Notes: generated by a model from the letters alone, not told the origin. DNA of 64,000 nt from Ciona savignyi (GCA_000149265.1 CH002721.1:3401-67400); one strand, 5' to 3'. Shown: positions 10,818 to 23,418, counted from the first letter of the stretch. Translations and numbers: made by a program.

Positions 10818-13800
10818 ATGGACAACAACAAGTATTGGCATCCTTCATCCAGTGGAGCACAGAACACATCCATCGAACTAAATGTGTCGAAGCCAAAAGA
10901 TTCCGTAATGACAGTGATCAGCCAGACATCGATGGTCAACTTTGCAAATATATTAGCAGGAGCCACAGCCGCCTTGGCCAACAGTGAAGTGAATGAAAAT
11001 GATGCAATTGTAAGATTTCAACTACATTCATAACTTACATTTATAAGACACCATTCATAACTTACATTTTATAATACAAGCTGGTATAGTTCAGAATACC
11101 ACATACCCACTATTGGAAGTTGTTGTAATTTAAAAGACCACTGTGATAAATCAGTAAATCTCTAATCAGTAGAAATGTATATGCATTTAATTTTGTTTCA
11201 TGGCAAGCAGTCTTGTTTTCAACCGAATAACTTTATGGGTTTTGCTTTACCTTAGAACTGAAAGGTTGCTTGATCAAAACTAGCTAGTTCGTTGTGTCTT
11301 TGCGCAAGGCAGTTCGACCAATGGGTTGTACTATAATTAAAGGAACGTCTTAATCAAACAGCACAAACTTCAATAGTTTTGGTAACCCTATGGTTGGTGT
11401 GAAGTGATCTGACGATTGTTTGTGTGATAACACGCCACCTGCATTTCCTATTCACGAAGTAAAAACCTGATTATGCAATCCATCAATTTGTATCAACAGA
11501 ATGGTTCTGGTGGTAAAGGTTTCATGGTGGGTCAAGGTGTGCCATCATTAAACCAGATATCAATACCTTCAGCCAACCAGCTTTCAAAGAGAGCTGGAGT
11601 CTTCTCTGGTACATTACCAGGCATGGGAAGCATTAACAATATTGGGATGGTGAATTCAAATGTGCTCATTGCAACAAGCACCCAGCAGATCGTTAGTAAG
11701 TAACTAAATGCAATTTTACGTCATAGTCTGGTTGCATGGTGAATACAGTCGAGAGCCAAGCATGCCGAGTAGTAGATTTAATTTTTGCAGTGACTGCTTA
11801 CTGAGAAGCTACATAACCCATGTTGTCTTAGAATCTAGTTTGTTTGTATTAACTTTCCAAAATTTTGTGAAAAAATTGTTTTTCACAAAACTGGATTGTT
11901 CAAAAAATGAAGTAATAATATACAAACAACACACCTCACTTAATATGCTTCGGTTACCTTGCTGTGAGCATGAGGTTATCTTTAGATTGTCATAACCACT
12001 GTCTTCTGGCTTAATACAGGTTTATTAATTACCGGTACCTCTACCAGTATTGAAACCCCTTGTTACCAGGTAATGTCCAGTGTGGGTCACCTGCGCAAGC
12101 CCCCTACACATCCACCGCCCCCCAAATCTCAATCAGGAAGGACTTTATCCAGCAGGCGGCAGCAGAGAGCGGTGTCACCATGATCCAACACACTATACCG
12201 ACCATAATGACGCCCATCTACGCTACACAACAGCACCAGCAGCAAGGTAGTCTCTTCATTGTTTTTATTTTCTATCACAGTTTATGAAACAGGATTCAAC
12301 ATTTTTGTTTCTTTATCACAAGTTGACTTATCCATAATCTTTTGGAAGCAACAGCAGAATTCTTTTCACTGTGTGCGTGATTTTAAAAATGTTGTGATTC
12401 CTGTTTCTTAAACTGGCTCTTGTTAAAAAAGCTGAGTAGTAAAACCTTACTTAGTCGGTTAAAAAAATTTCTCATATTTTTTGTGTTTTATGTACTTGGG
12501 ACCATTTTTTACGTTTTCTAGACAAGATTTACCCCTTTCCAAAAATCTTCCGTGGTTTGTTTGCTACCAGTACTTTTGTCAATAAATAATAAAAGACTAG
12601 CTATCTACCATGTAAAGTAATCATCTATTGTACATTATCCAGGTGAAAGGTCGATGACAAGCAATGAAATGAGCATTCCTAGTGACCCATCCCAAACATC
12701 AACCAACCGCACAAATGGAGCATCTCATAAGTGCAGTGAGTTCGTATAACTTTGTGGCTTAGTTTTCATGGTTGCATTCTAAGTAATTACAAACATATTA
12801 GGACTTGATTTTTAATTAAAACATCTCACTGCAACGCAAGGCCAATTGGCAACCATGTAATGTACAACTGGTGGTATAACCAACTTAAACAAGATTTTTG
12901 GTTGTTTTTTCCAGTTGTTATGCCTCAAATTTTATTTCATCACATACAACAAGGTACCAGATCAGCCTCGCCTAAATCACCTTTAAAATACAAGTTTATT
13001 TGAGAAAAAATGAATACAAGGGTCTAGTTATTTCATTTGCATAGTGCAAAATTTTTTTATGATGCTGAAATTCGATTTAATTTTCACCTGAAATGAACAA
13101 AAGTTTGAAGATTTTCTTGCTGTCTCCAGCCGAATGCCATGAGGAGTTCGAAAGCGCTGGGAAGTTAAGTTTCCACAACTTTAAAGCGCACGCCGAGTTG
13201 CACGCCCGGCCCCACAAGTGCCCGGCGTGCCCGGAAAGCTTCCTTGCACCTCATCACTTGCAGGTTGGTGGAGATTCTGTGTTATTTCCATGGGGAATGA
13301 TTTGTTGAAAACTCCCTTGCTTTGGTATATAATTCTAGGTTTTTAAACATTTAAACTAATAATTGCATTTTGCATAAATAAATCACCTTTTGGTGCCTAT
13401 ACGATGCCATCTTGGACTAATGTGCTTTACTAAAACTGAAGGAGTGTTTTAAAAAAAGGAAGCAAGAAATGTCTGAATCATACATGTGTTTTTGTCAAGA
13501 TATCAATATTTTTCACAGCAGTTTTTTCACGATATCGCGGGACCATGGATCCATCCTTGGAAGTAAAGTCTATAAATCTGTATTAAAAAATAGTTAAATA
13601 TACCATCAGTATAACACCAACCCCAACATACCCAGGACCACATCAAAGCCGTCCACGTACACACGGAGACGCAGAACTCTGCAGTTGTATTCACTTGTAG
13701 TGAGTGCCAAGCTTGCTTCATGAGCGGAGGCCAGCTCAACTACCACATATACATGGCTCACACAGTGCAGGGACCAAGAGCTGTGCAACACAAGTGAGAA

Positions 13801-16800
13801 TTTGTGAAATATTTAACCATCTGGCATCTATATCTAGATGAATATTCTGAATGTTCTTTCTGAAAAAGAATTACAATTAAGCTAACGACTTATCCAAGAA
13901 CCTGTTAATCGTCAGCTATCTACCAAAAGTAGAATAAATCTTTATAGAATATAGGATTATTTCATGTTTATCCCCGTGAATGGAAAAAACAAGGGAGTTA
14001 ACACACGGGCAATCATCAGATCACCTCGCGCCCATCGTCGGGTTACCAGAGCTATTGCAGTGTGTGATAGACTCGTTCCTTTAATATAGTAGAACCCACT
14101 AATCCATTGGGTTAAGGCATTGTTCGTGAAGTGCCTTTTCCAAAGACATTACTGAATACCTAGTGATCAGTTTTGATTTCGAATTTTTTAACTGAAAGAC
14201 GACGCACTAAACCCCAATCTAACCAGTCAGACATGTACAGTAGTGTTTCTTTGGAGTTTAATTCTTCCACAAATTATTCAGATGCTTGGAATGTGGGAAA
14301 AACTTTATGAAATCGAGTCTGTTGTCGTCCCACATGCGCAACGTGCACGGGGTGAACGCCATGGCCGTACAGTCCCATTCCACCAGTGGCCCCAGATTAC
14401 AGCAGAACGACATGTCAAAGCCGTTTGTTTGCTCTGAATGCGACAAAAGCTTCAGGAGCAATGCTTACCTTAAGCAGCATATACTGGCAGTGCATGTGAG
14501 TCCATATCTGACCTTAACCTTAATGGATAAAATTACAAAAATTACAAAATTTGTTAAAATTACAAAAAATTTAAATTACAAAAATTTATAAAAAGAAAAA
14601 TTTGTTGAAAATTCCTCCCTTGCGTTAGTATATAATTCTAGGTTTTTCAACATTTAAACTAATAGTTGCAATTTGCATAAATAAATCACCGTTTGGTGCA
14701 TATACGATGCCATCTTGGATTAAAGGATTAAAATGAAAGAAGTATTTAAAAATGGGAAGCAAGAAATGTCTCAATAATACACAACACACTGCAATGAGCC
14801 CAGTCGTTACCAATGTGGCTGCATTCTTGTGCCAAGCACCTTGCATTACCCGGTTTGAACACATGAATCCACAGAACAAACCGAACAAATGCGAGCAGTG
14901 TGGGAAGGGGTTCGGCCGTCGGAGTGATTTGAATCGACATCTACGTAGCGTCCACATGAGGGAGCGTAACCACTCGTGCTCCAAGTGTGGATGGACGTTC
15001 GCGGAGGCTGGGAATCTTAAGCATCATATGCAGGTGGGTGTAGATGGATTAAACACATCCACTGTTGGCCCCAGCGTTGTTTGTGCAGCAATGTCATTCT
15101 GTCTGCATCAATGGTATCACATGGGGTAACCCCCCTTTCCTTCCGCAGGCTGTACATTCAAAGGAGAAGAACTTCCAATGCGTCATTTGCTCCAAGCAGT
15201 TCTCCATCTCTTCATATTTGAAGACGCACATGTTGAGGGTGCATGGGTTGGATGACGCCTCGAAGACAGCAGGTTTGTAGATGCTGTGGTCATTTGAAGC
15301 AATATATCTATCACAACACACTGCAATATCTTCAACCTGTGGTTGGCACGAGGTGGTCTGACGATTCCTGTGTGTTAACCATGCAAGGTAAACTTCATTC
15401 TTGTCCGTTTGTCAACTATTACCCGTCATTCAGTGCAGCTTTGTATACCTGTGCCGTGAAATCCTCATTCAACACATAATGAAACATAAAGTCACTTAAA
15501 ATACGCAATATCATTATATACTCATGAACATTGCAATACATAATCTCCACACAACCGCATGATCATAGCGATCGATATTCTCCTTCTACATCTCCATTTA
15601 CCCCCCAGTGATACAGACGGCGTTATCGTTGCAAGAGCAGCAGGAGACCCAGGAAGCCACCCCGTTGCCCCAGTTCACTGTCCAACCAACCACCAACGCA
15701 GTGGTTATCCCTGTAGCGCAGTCCCAAGTCAATCGATGCTTCGAATGTGGCCAGATGTTCGAGAATGCTGCCATGCTTCAGGTGAATTCAATGTTTTATA
15801 TATGTGAATGGGAAAACGAATGGAGTTAACATACAGGCAATCGTCAGATCACCTCGCGCCGAGCGTCGGGTTACCAGAGCTATTGCAGTGTGTTGTGTAT
15901 GATTCACATTTTTCTTCAATTCAGTAGAATTCATTAAGCCGCTGCGTTTANNNNNNNNNNNNNNNNNNNNNNNNNNNNNNNNNNNNNNNNNNNNNNNNNN
16001 NNNNNNNNNNNNNNNNNNNNNNNNNNNNNNNNNNNNNNNNNNNNNNNNNNTTGCAACTTTAACCAACAGAAATATGAGGTTATGTGGAAGCAATATTAAC
16101 ACGGGGCAACAGTACAATTATCAGAACAAATCATGAATCTAATACTGACAAGCTAGTACAAAACAAATTTAGAAATTACGAAATGATATTTCTTCGATCA
16201 ATCATTTCAATATTAAGTTTGCAACCTGCTATCAGCTAAAACAATTGTTCAACCTTTCATTTCCCAAAACTTGTTGATTATGTGATTGATTAACATTCCA
16301 GACACACTAATACATGTCAAGGTGACATTTAGATTAATGACTGCTAGTTGTTGGTTCATGCCCAAGTATTATCAGATTAAAAACCAATCAACTTTCAGAT
16401 ACCTGAAATCAGACTTCTTTTTATACTTAATTGATAAAATAAACATCATACATCTTGCCTAATCCAATCGCGGTTGTGTATAATACCATGGGTTGATCAG
16501 CATAACAGGCTTAATACTTGTGCGACAAATGTACGACGGGGTATTATCCCCCCCTGACCCACCCTAACCCTCCCCATCCACAGCACCATGGTGATGTCCA
16601 CCCACCCCCAGCCATTCTGGTGCACAGTATGTGGGGGAAAGGATTCTCACAAGCATTCCAATTGCAGGTGAGTGGCTGTTGCAACCGGGTTGTGTGGGGA
16701 GTTAAAACTGTTTTTACTTAGAATTTGCAGTTATTCGTTTATTTTACCACTGTATTACTACCTCATACAAATTCATGTTTTTTCAGATAGTTTGACTTCT

Positions 16801-19800
16801 ATTTTGTTACCTTGTTCATCCACCTTTGTATTGTATATATAGTGCATTCTACTTCTACATAATTATTTAATTATCATTATCCAGCAAAACTTATTGTTTT
16901 ATACTTTAAAGGCAGGAATACTAAGTGGTTGTAATGTAGTTATTACTCTGTTTTAATCGTCAGTTGTGTATTTACCTTAACAATAATCGCAAAAGTTGTT
17001 TATTTACCTTAACGATAGACGCCCATTATATACGTGAAAGATCCATAATGTTAATATTAGTATGCCAATTCCACAAATTTGATTGTTACCACAATTTAAG
17101 GAATAAAAGTATAAAAAGTACAGTCTACCCCCCTAAACAACCCTCCCCCCTCCCTTCCATCCAGTCCCATCTACAACTGCGCCACACCGACAACAACCAA
17201 CCGACCAATAACATGCCGTCTGTCATTCAATCAACCAATCAAAACCAAGGAGTGAATTCAAACCAGCCAATGGAAATGGTTGGGCAGATTGATTTGAACA
17301 AGTTGTCGGAGAACTTGGGCAAATCATGTTTGGAGTGCGGACTTGTCATTGGGAAACTGGGGAAGCGACATATTTGTTCGGCGATCAAGGTTGGTTCATC
17401 CGTTTGCTTCAGTTGGAAATAAATAGTTAAGTATGCGACGATACTTAAGTTTAAAATAAGCTGTGAGTTATGTATGCGATAATACCTATCAGTTAAAATA
17501 AGTAAGAATGTTGCGATCTCCTTAGTAATTCAGTGGTTAAGAGCTTAGGGCCGTTAATTTCTAAGTCATAAGTTCGATTCTAACCCATAGTTTAACCCAT
17601 TAATTCACTGGTATTCCACGATTAGCGCTAAAAGTATTGATCAAGACTATGATTAGTAGGTAGCAACCATTTACGATCTCGCCACCTTTGGGCTAAAAGT
17701 CGCACCGGCAACTCTTTGCAAACCAATATAAATATCACCCCTCCCCTCTATAGTTCACCCACCCACATTTATAGTTCATCCCCCACCCCCACCCATAGTT
17801 CACCCAGCAGCAGACCGGGCTTCCCCGGGTGACGGCGATGGCCCTGGCAGCCGAGCGACCCCATCTGTGCACCAAGTGTGGCAAGGGGTTCAAGACGGCC
17901 ACCCATCTGAAGCAGCACGTGCGATGTGTGCACACGAACGACCGGCCGCACAAGTGCAACCAGTGCTCCAAGACATTCGCGCGGATGAGTGACTTGAACA
18001 GGTGGGTAAGATGCACTGACATCCTGTACCTCTTGTCTTTATAAACCTGACCATCTGACTCATCCAAAACATGCTGCATTTAGTATCATAGTAGAACAAT
18101 ATGGACTATGATAACGCAGGGGCCAGGAATGTAGTGTGGTAGTAGCAGGAATTATTATTTGTAAATGTTCAAGAAATGTATATTAATAATTGTGAGTAGA
18201 CCTGTTGGTATAACTGCATTAAATTCCCATTTACCAGTTTTAAAGTAAAATGATGTGCACTCTTTACTCACACAATGGTAGGGTAGGTGGTGTAGCATAC
18301 ACTTTGTTGGAACGATCCATGATAAGACTACTTGGTCAACTAGCTCCATAAATCCAGCTCCACATCTGTAAGCTGTGATTATTGTGTAAGCATTGCATTT
18401 ATAAATCACAAGAGTGAAATATAACAGTCATTCTCCCGTATTGTCCCAACCGTCGTTATTATGTTGTTACCACAAATGCATTCCACCATACAATGTCATG
18501 TTGCTCATGGATATTGTGGTTGATTTTCAGTTTAAATCATCATGTGTATCTTATTTTCATGTGTATCTTATTTTTATGTGTATCTTATTTTTATGTGTAT
18601 CTTATTTTCATGTGTATCTTATTTTAAGCAGAATTTTAGTTCAAGAGGTGCAATTTCATGAGCTGCAGCTTCCTCCTTACATAGCCCCCTTTTATTAAAT
18701 GATGAACCCTCCCTCCACCCATTGAATTGACCCCCCACTCCCCAGACACCGACGAGGGGTCCACGAAAGAGACAAAGCTTCCTCGAAGTCGGTTCGAATG
18801 TTGAGTTTGAAATGCAGTCAATGTGGGAGCAACTTCGTAGAGACGAGCCAACTCAAGCGCCACATACTCACCGTGCATATGAACCAACTGCCCAGCTACA
18901 AGTGCGCCGATTGCCAGGTGGGTTGCACAGTCAGAATATTCATGTTTTGTCCCTGTTAATGGTAGAACGTAGGGAGCGTTGGTGGCCTGGTCTCCTATAT
19001 TTCTATATTTAACATTTATACCCTTTTTTAAAGCCTGTTTTAACGACGGTTTGTATTGCTATTTGCTCCTGTTTTTTTTATTTGCTGTTATTTAATACTT
19101 AGCCAAAAATGAAGAAACTAAAACTAGAACTGTCAATGATTTGCTTAAGAACACTTGCCTTGCAAGACTTCAGCGTATTTTAAAACAATCCAAGTTTATT
19201 CAAAGAAAACATCCTGATGCGATTAATTAGCTTTACACGACGTGTAACACCCCCCTGCCCTAAGGGAAAAACAAGATTAATTTGAATAATTAACCTCCCC
19301 CCCCCCCTCCCACAGGAGGGCTTTGAGGATGAAACGCAGTTCAAGAGCCACATCTGCTACGAGGCGGAACGACCACACGTCTGCCATGTTTGTTCCAAGC
19401 GATTCACCGAGCAACCTCAGCTCCGACGTCATATCCGATCCGCTCATAACCCGGGGAATACCCACACCCAACACCAAGTAAGTCACCAGGGTGTGCTTGT
19501 CCCCATAACCAGGTATTCTGATAACCAAGAGTCCAAGATTGTTCGAATTCTATTGAACCACTTAGGGCAGTAGTTCCCAAACTGTGGGTTACACGATGAA
19601 TTCGCAAAGAGTACATCAATTTCACACAAACTTGTAAATCTAAAGTTTTTTAGATTTTAAACATGAAGACGAGACGCAAAAAATTGTAATAAATGGAAAG
19701 GGGTAGCGAGATTAAAAGTTTAGGAAGCCCTGAGATAAGGCATAACTGTTTGGAATGGAGCTAAATTATGCAATTCGTTATAAAAGCTTTGATCTCTTCA

Positions 19801-21799
19801 ATTATAAGCCAAACAAAATAAAAGTAGTATTTTCTGAAATATTTTATAAATAGGTCAGACAATCTTACTTAACCTTATGCATTATGATCGTTGGGATTCA
19901 CAGCTGTATTAACTCTTAATGTTTAAATAATTACAACTATTTTGAAAAAACTAGCTATAGAAACAACCAAAAGAACACGCATTAGAGCTAGTCAAACTCC
20001 TCTTATATTGAGCCCATTCACCCAATGTTTCCAATTATGTGCATATAACCCACCCCCCTCACACCCAGGTTCACAAATGCTTCGAATGTGCGCGAACCTT
20101 CACACGACCAGTAGATTTGGAACGTCATATCCATGCAGTTCATTTAAAGGTAACCCCCTCTTTATACATATATGTGGTGGCGTGTTACTTGGATTGCTGG
20201 CACCAAATTAGTTTCGTGATTTTCTCCTTCTTAGATTGTAATATTTCACTGTAAATATTTTTTGACTTTAATCTCATTACAAGTTGGAAATGTGAAAGTT
20301 ACAAAAATTATTAAAACTACATTTTAACGAGTTGATTATTTAATTGTTGCACACAAGTCGGCATTGAACATACAAGTTTATTACTTCAGCCTAACCACTT
20401 GCCTGTGTGGGTGTCTTAGTTAAGGGGCCCATTTATCGAACGTTGCCCGTTCTCGTGCAGTTGGATCGAATAAAACGGCAAACAACTAATTGCAATAACT
20501 AGTTACCCCACCCACCCGACACAAAATGACACAATTGCATGAAACTATAGCAATCATTATATTCACGGGTTGACCGTGGTGGGACATATTCCAATAAACA
20601 TTTGCTTAATAATATATTCAATGTTTTTTTAATTATGACTATTGTTGATACAACTCTGCATTTAATTCCGACCGGTTAGTCTGGTGGTTTAGTGCGACGC
20701 CTTTTAGTCGAAAGGTTGCAGATACAAAACTGGTCGCTAGCTAGTCAGTTGTATCCTTGGGCAAGGCACTTAATGGAGATTGCCTCAACCGACCGGATTA
20801 ATGGGTTCTACTTAATTAAAGGAACGTGTGAATCCTACACAACACATTGCAATAGCTCCCGTAACCCGACGATGGGCGCGAGGTGATCTGACGATTGCCC
20901 GTGTGTTAACCCCCTTGGTTTTCCCATTCACGGGGATAAACATGAATATCCAATCTTATCTTTGATCAATGTATATGGAGTTTAACATCATTGTAAACAG
21001 GAGAAGCCACACGAGTGTCACATATGCGGGAAGCGATTCGGGTTGCACGGGAATTTGAACAAACACATCCGAGCCGTCCATATGCTGGAGAAACCTCATC
21101 AGTGTGTTGAATGTGGGAAGTGTTTCGCTCATATCGGGGTATTGAAGCGTCATCTAAGGTGGGTTGGGTGGTTGTAGTGCCATGAGCATTTTTAGCTGTT
21201 TCACAGACATTTACCGATTCGTTTAAGTTGTTTAACCGATTCACTTATCCCCGAATTTGTAACACTGCGTTTCCCACCACCAAGTTAGAATAGAATAGAA
21301 TATTCATGTTTATCCCCGTGAATGAAAAAACAAAGGTGGTTAGCACACGGACAATCGTCGGATCACCTCGTGCCCACCGTCGGGTTACCGGAGCTATTGC
21401 AGTGTGTTGTATATGATAGACACGTTCCTTCAATTTGGTAGAACCCATTAACCAGCTGGGTTCCCTAACCCTAACGTTCTCCGCATGATACTGCGCAATT
21501 TCTACTTTAAAACGAATCCCCCCTACAGAGACATCCACTTCTACGACAAGCGACCGGGCAGCAAGAAGTCCCCGGACGCCCCGAGCATCGATTTGCACGA
21601 GTCGCCCCACGAGCCCGAGCACCAGGTCAACCATCTCACTGTGCTACAAGCCATCGAAGCCATGCAGCAACAGGAACAGATCGTGCACACGCAGCAGCAC
21701 GTGCATGACGTCACTATGACGTCCTCCCCACAGTTGATGACGTCATCGCCCCAACTGATGACGTCTTCGCCTCAGTTAATGCAGAAAAATCAATCATAA
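10818..21799 (+). CDS. 18-exon poly-C2H2 zinc-finger protein, about 987 aa
   Basis: Exons: 10818-11009, 11500-11695, 12070-12246, 12643-12735, 13130-13263, 13636-13793, 14282-14495, 14875-15033, 15149-15272, 15609-15781, 16584-16667, 17165-17389, 17811-18001, 18746-18917, 19316-19477, 20069-20149, 21001-21158, 21529-21799. All 17 junctions are GT-AG and phase-compatible; total 2964 nt. Exons 1-4 encode a Gln/Ser/Asn-rich N-terminus. From exon 4/5 on there are about 19 fingers of the form C-x2-C-x12-H-x3/4-H, mostly ending HIRAVH-like. Several are split by introns (SDLNR|HRRGVH, AMLQ|HHGDVH, KHHMQ|AVH). Finger 10 is broken, finger 11 (CLECGLVIGKLGKRHIC) and finger 15 are degenerate. The C-terminus is Gln-rich with three MTSSPQL repeats. 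No KRAB, BTB or SCAN domain was seen. Likely a nuclear DNA-binding regulator. The 100-N gap lies in intron 10, so a missing exon there is possible, although frame and finger 9 close without one. Confidence 0.9.
11250..11475 (+). mobile_element. SINE in intron 1 of the zinc-finger gene
   Basis: Diverged copy: GAAAGGTTGCTTGATC, TGCGCAAGGCAGTTCGACC, ATTAAAGGAACGTC, then GTGATCTGACGATTG and a worn tail. It ends about 25 bases before exon 2. Confidence 0.75.
13306..13490 (+). repeat. Intronic repeat copy 1 (intron 5)
   Basis: This roughly 175 bp block is about 85% identical by eye to 14604-14785 in intron 7 and has the same orientation. Shared anchors are TATATAATTCTAGGTTTTT, TTTGCATAAATAAATCACC, ATACGATGCCATCTTGGA and GGAAGCAAGAAATGTCT. 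Exons 6 and 7 lie between the two copies. Confidence 0.85.
13950..14230 (-). mobile_element. Near full-length SINE in intron 6, reversed
   Basis: On the minus strand it runs from TCTGACTGGTTAGATTGG through GTGCGTCGTCTTTCAGTT, AAGGCACTTCACGAA, the GCGAGGTGATCTGATGATTG motif and a CCCATTCACGGGGATAAACATG end. The head is tRNA-like. Confidence 0.85.
14604..14785 (+). repeat. Intronic repeat copy 2 (intron 7)
   Basis: Partner of 13306-13490. The paired intronic sequence suggests that part of the gene was copied locally, or that both are copies of one uncharacterised dispersed repeat. Confidence 0.85.
15340..15392 (+). mobile_element. Short SINE fragment in intron 9
   Basis: GGCACGAGGTGGTCTGACGA followed by CTGTGTGTTAACC matches the SINE body. 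No head or tail remains. Confidence 0.6.
15790..15950 (-). mobile_element. SINE cut by the assembly gap (intron 10)
   Basis: Minus-strand SINE body (GGTAACCCGACGCTCGG, GCGAGGTGATCTGACGATTG, CCATTCACATATATAAAAC-like tail). It runs directly into the 100-N gap, so its head is not visible. A dispersed repeat at the contig end probably caused the gap. Confidence 0.75.
15951..16050. other. Assembly gap, 100 N
   Basis: A run of exactly 100 N, a conventional unknown-size gap. It falls in intron 10 of the zinc-finger gene between exons 10 and 11. Confidence 0.99.
17515..17720 (+). mobile_element. Diverged tRNA-derived SINE in intron 12
   Basis: A-box-like CAGTGGTTAAGAGC and B-box-like AAGTTCGATTCTAACC at tRNA-like spacing are followed by a body ending in CCACCTTTGGGCTAAAAG. 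It differs from the common SINE in its 3' half, so it is probably a related family. Confidence 0.55.
18541..18625 (+). repeat. Five-copy 17-bp tandem repeat (intron 13)
   Basis: Five head-to-tail units of YATGTGTATCTTATTTT. Units 1, 2 and 5 start with C and units 3 and 4 with T. Lies about 120 bases upstream of exon 14. Confidence 0.95.
18935..18990 (-). mobile_element. SINE tail fragment in intron 14
   Basis: ATATTCATGTTTTGTCCCTG followed by TTAATGGTAGAACG is a worn, reversed SINE 3' end, immediately downstream of exon 14. Confidence 0.5.
20667..20960 (+). mobile_element. Full-length tRNA-derived SINE, best copy (intron 16)
   Basis: Head: CCGGTTAGTCTGGTGGTTTA with an A-box-like TGGTTTAGTGCG. 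The middle has TTGGGCAAGGCACTTAATGG and ATTAAAGGAACGTGTGAATC. The body has CAACACATTGCAATAGCTCC, GGGCGCGAGGTGATCTGACG and GTGTGTTAACCCCCTTGG. The tail is GGGGATAAACATGAATATCC and an ATC-rich end. About 294 bp. It is the reference for the other copies in this window. It has no coding capacity and would depend on a LINE for movement. Confidence 0.93.
21285..21480 (-). mobile_element. SINE in intron 17, reversed
   Basis: Minus-strand copy with GGTAACCCGACGGTGGGC, the GAGGTGATCCGACGATTG motif and CCCATTCACGGGGATAAACA. The tail is an ATTCTATTCTATTC variant. Confidence 0.85.
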
Positions 21800-23324
21800 A
21801 ATTTCCGCGAATAATCTTCTTTCGACGTTTGCACTTTGTGAATTGTGGTTTTATTTTAATGCTGTTGTGACGTAACGATGCTCTTTGTTCTTGTGTGACG
21901 GAATACCATTACGTCAGACTTATTACACGGAAATCGGGAAGTGTTCGCTTCGAATTCGTGTTGGAAGTCGAGTTTGAAACGTATACCCATGCATGTAACA
22001 CTTCTAGCGTTCGCTTATAAGACCTGTAGTTTACGTCCAAAATTGTATTTGTAAAACCACAGCAGGATACAACCGCTTGCAACTACGTCCAATTTACAAC
22101 TCAAAAAAGGCTATACAGTTTAACACACGTTCGTACGATCAAAATGCGCAAACACGTGATACCACTGATTAGTTTACGTTAAAAAGAAAGCAAGGCGCTC
22201 TCTAATAATCAGAGGCACAACGAAGGAATTACACTGTTACATGCACACCTTTTGTGGTGTACATTGTTTTAATACTGCGGCATAAACCTACCAAACCACT
22301 GGGTTTAACATCTTGCCAACATTATTCACGACCCATGTTTAATAACCTCAGTGGTGGAAGGTTCGATATTCACGCTGACCACTTTATTCGTTTTCTTGTT
22401 ATTGAGGAAACTATATAATGGACGCTGCCTCAATTCTGTTGATTTCAAAGCTTGAATCACCTCTAAGAAATCTTTCTGTCATAGCTGCGGTACCCGACGA
22501 CTGTTGGCACTCTGGTTTTAACCAACGAATTAAAAAATCTGGTTTAACCGACGAAGTGAAATAAGAGTTAAAGAATATGTTAATCGTAAGATGACGCTAG
22601 AGAGTTAAGTTGCAATACAATAATCCTGAAAGAAACGATTTTGTGGGGCTGAATGGTTAACGTGGCCGATTCATACACTGACTTCTATATACAAAAATTG
22701 TCCTGGTGATGAGCCTATCTTGGGTTCGAAACCTAACCGGGTAAAAAAAACGGCGTGTGGCCGAGCGGTTAACGCGACTTTTGGTATGCAGCATGTCATA
22801 CAGGAACCAAGCAAGTAAAGACACGGGTTCGAAACTTGTCCAGGTAAAATAATAATCTTCACAGCTTTAAGAAAGTACTTATACTCCTCTTATGTGGGAC
22901 CACGAGGTATAACATAGGTGTTCGCCGGGTTCGGGCGCAAATTGAAATACTTCAGTTCTTACATTGCGTTGTGGAAGCAATGGTACAACACGCGCCAAGA
23001 CAAGTATTATAAACCTTTCTTCGTGCGTGCTTTCTTTAAAACAAATTAAAACAGAAACATTTCTAATAGATGAGTGAAACTAAATGAATTATTAGTTATT
23101 GTTTTACCAACAGTCGAAAATATTAATTATTGTTTAAGCCCCCAAATGCCCACAGAAGAGTTGGTTGGTCATTTATATCCTGGTGGGTGGGAATCAGTAT
23201 TGAAGGATTTATCCACGTATCCATACCCGGGCGCATAATTCGACCGTCAACGTAGGGTAATAACATTTAATATTTTAGAAACTGTCTTCATAAAAAACAT
23301 CTACGACTTAAAATAAACATTATA
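21800..23324. other. Downstream flank of the zinc-finger gene
   Basis: No gene was recognised. It begins with the 3' UTR side of the zinc-finger gene; no clear AATAAA was seen close to the stop. A pair of tRNA-like repeats is at 22646-22846. The rest, up to the outer edge of the palindrome at about 23325, shows no coding or structural signal. Confidence 0.45.
22646..22846 (+). mobile_element. Two tandem tRNA-Ser/Leu-like SINE units
   Basis: The units are about 22646-22745 and 22752-22846. Each has an A-box-like GCCGAGCGGTTAACGCG (or CTGAATGGTTAACGTGG) and a B-box GGGTTCGAAAC followed by an A-rich end. The fold resembles a class II tRNA. The body between the boxes contains unrelated sequence with no proper anticodon arm, so a working tRNA gene is unlikely. 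Relatives occur at 31388, 37987, 51955, 62170 and 62286. Confidence 0.7.
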
Positions 23325-23418
23325 TGTCTATCTGAGCCACTATAGAGCGCTATACCATGTCAAAGCGCCACATCAGTGACGATTATGCTACGTATCACCA
23401 TGTGGGAACAATACCAAC

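Noticed and set aside
22752-22846. Possible functional tRNA-Ser or tRNA-Leu gene
   Set aside because: A- and B-boxes are present, but the middle cannot form a proper anticodon arm and an A-rich tail follows; it matches other SINE units.
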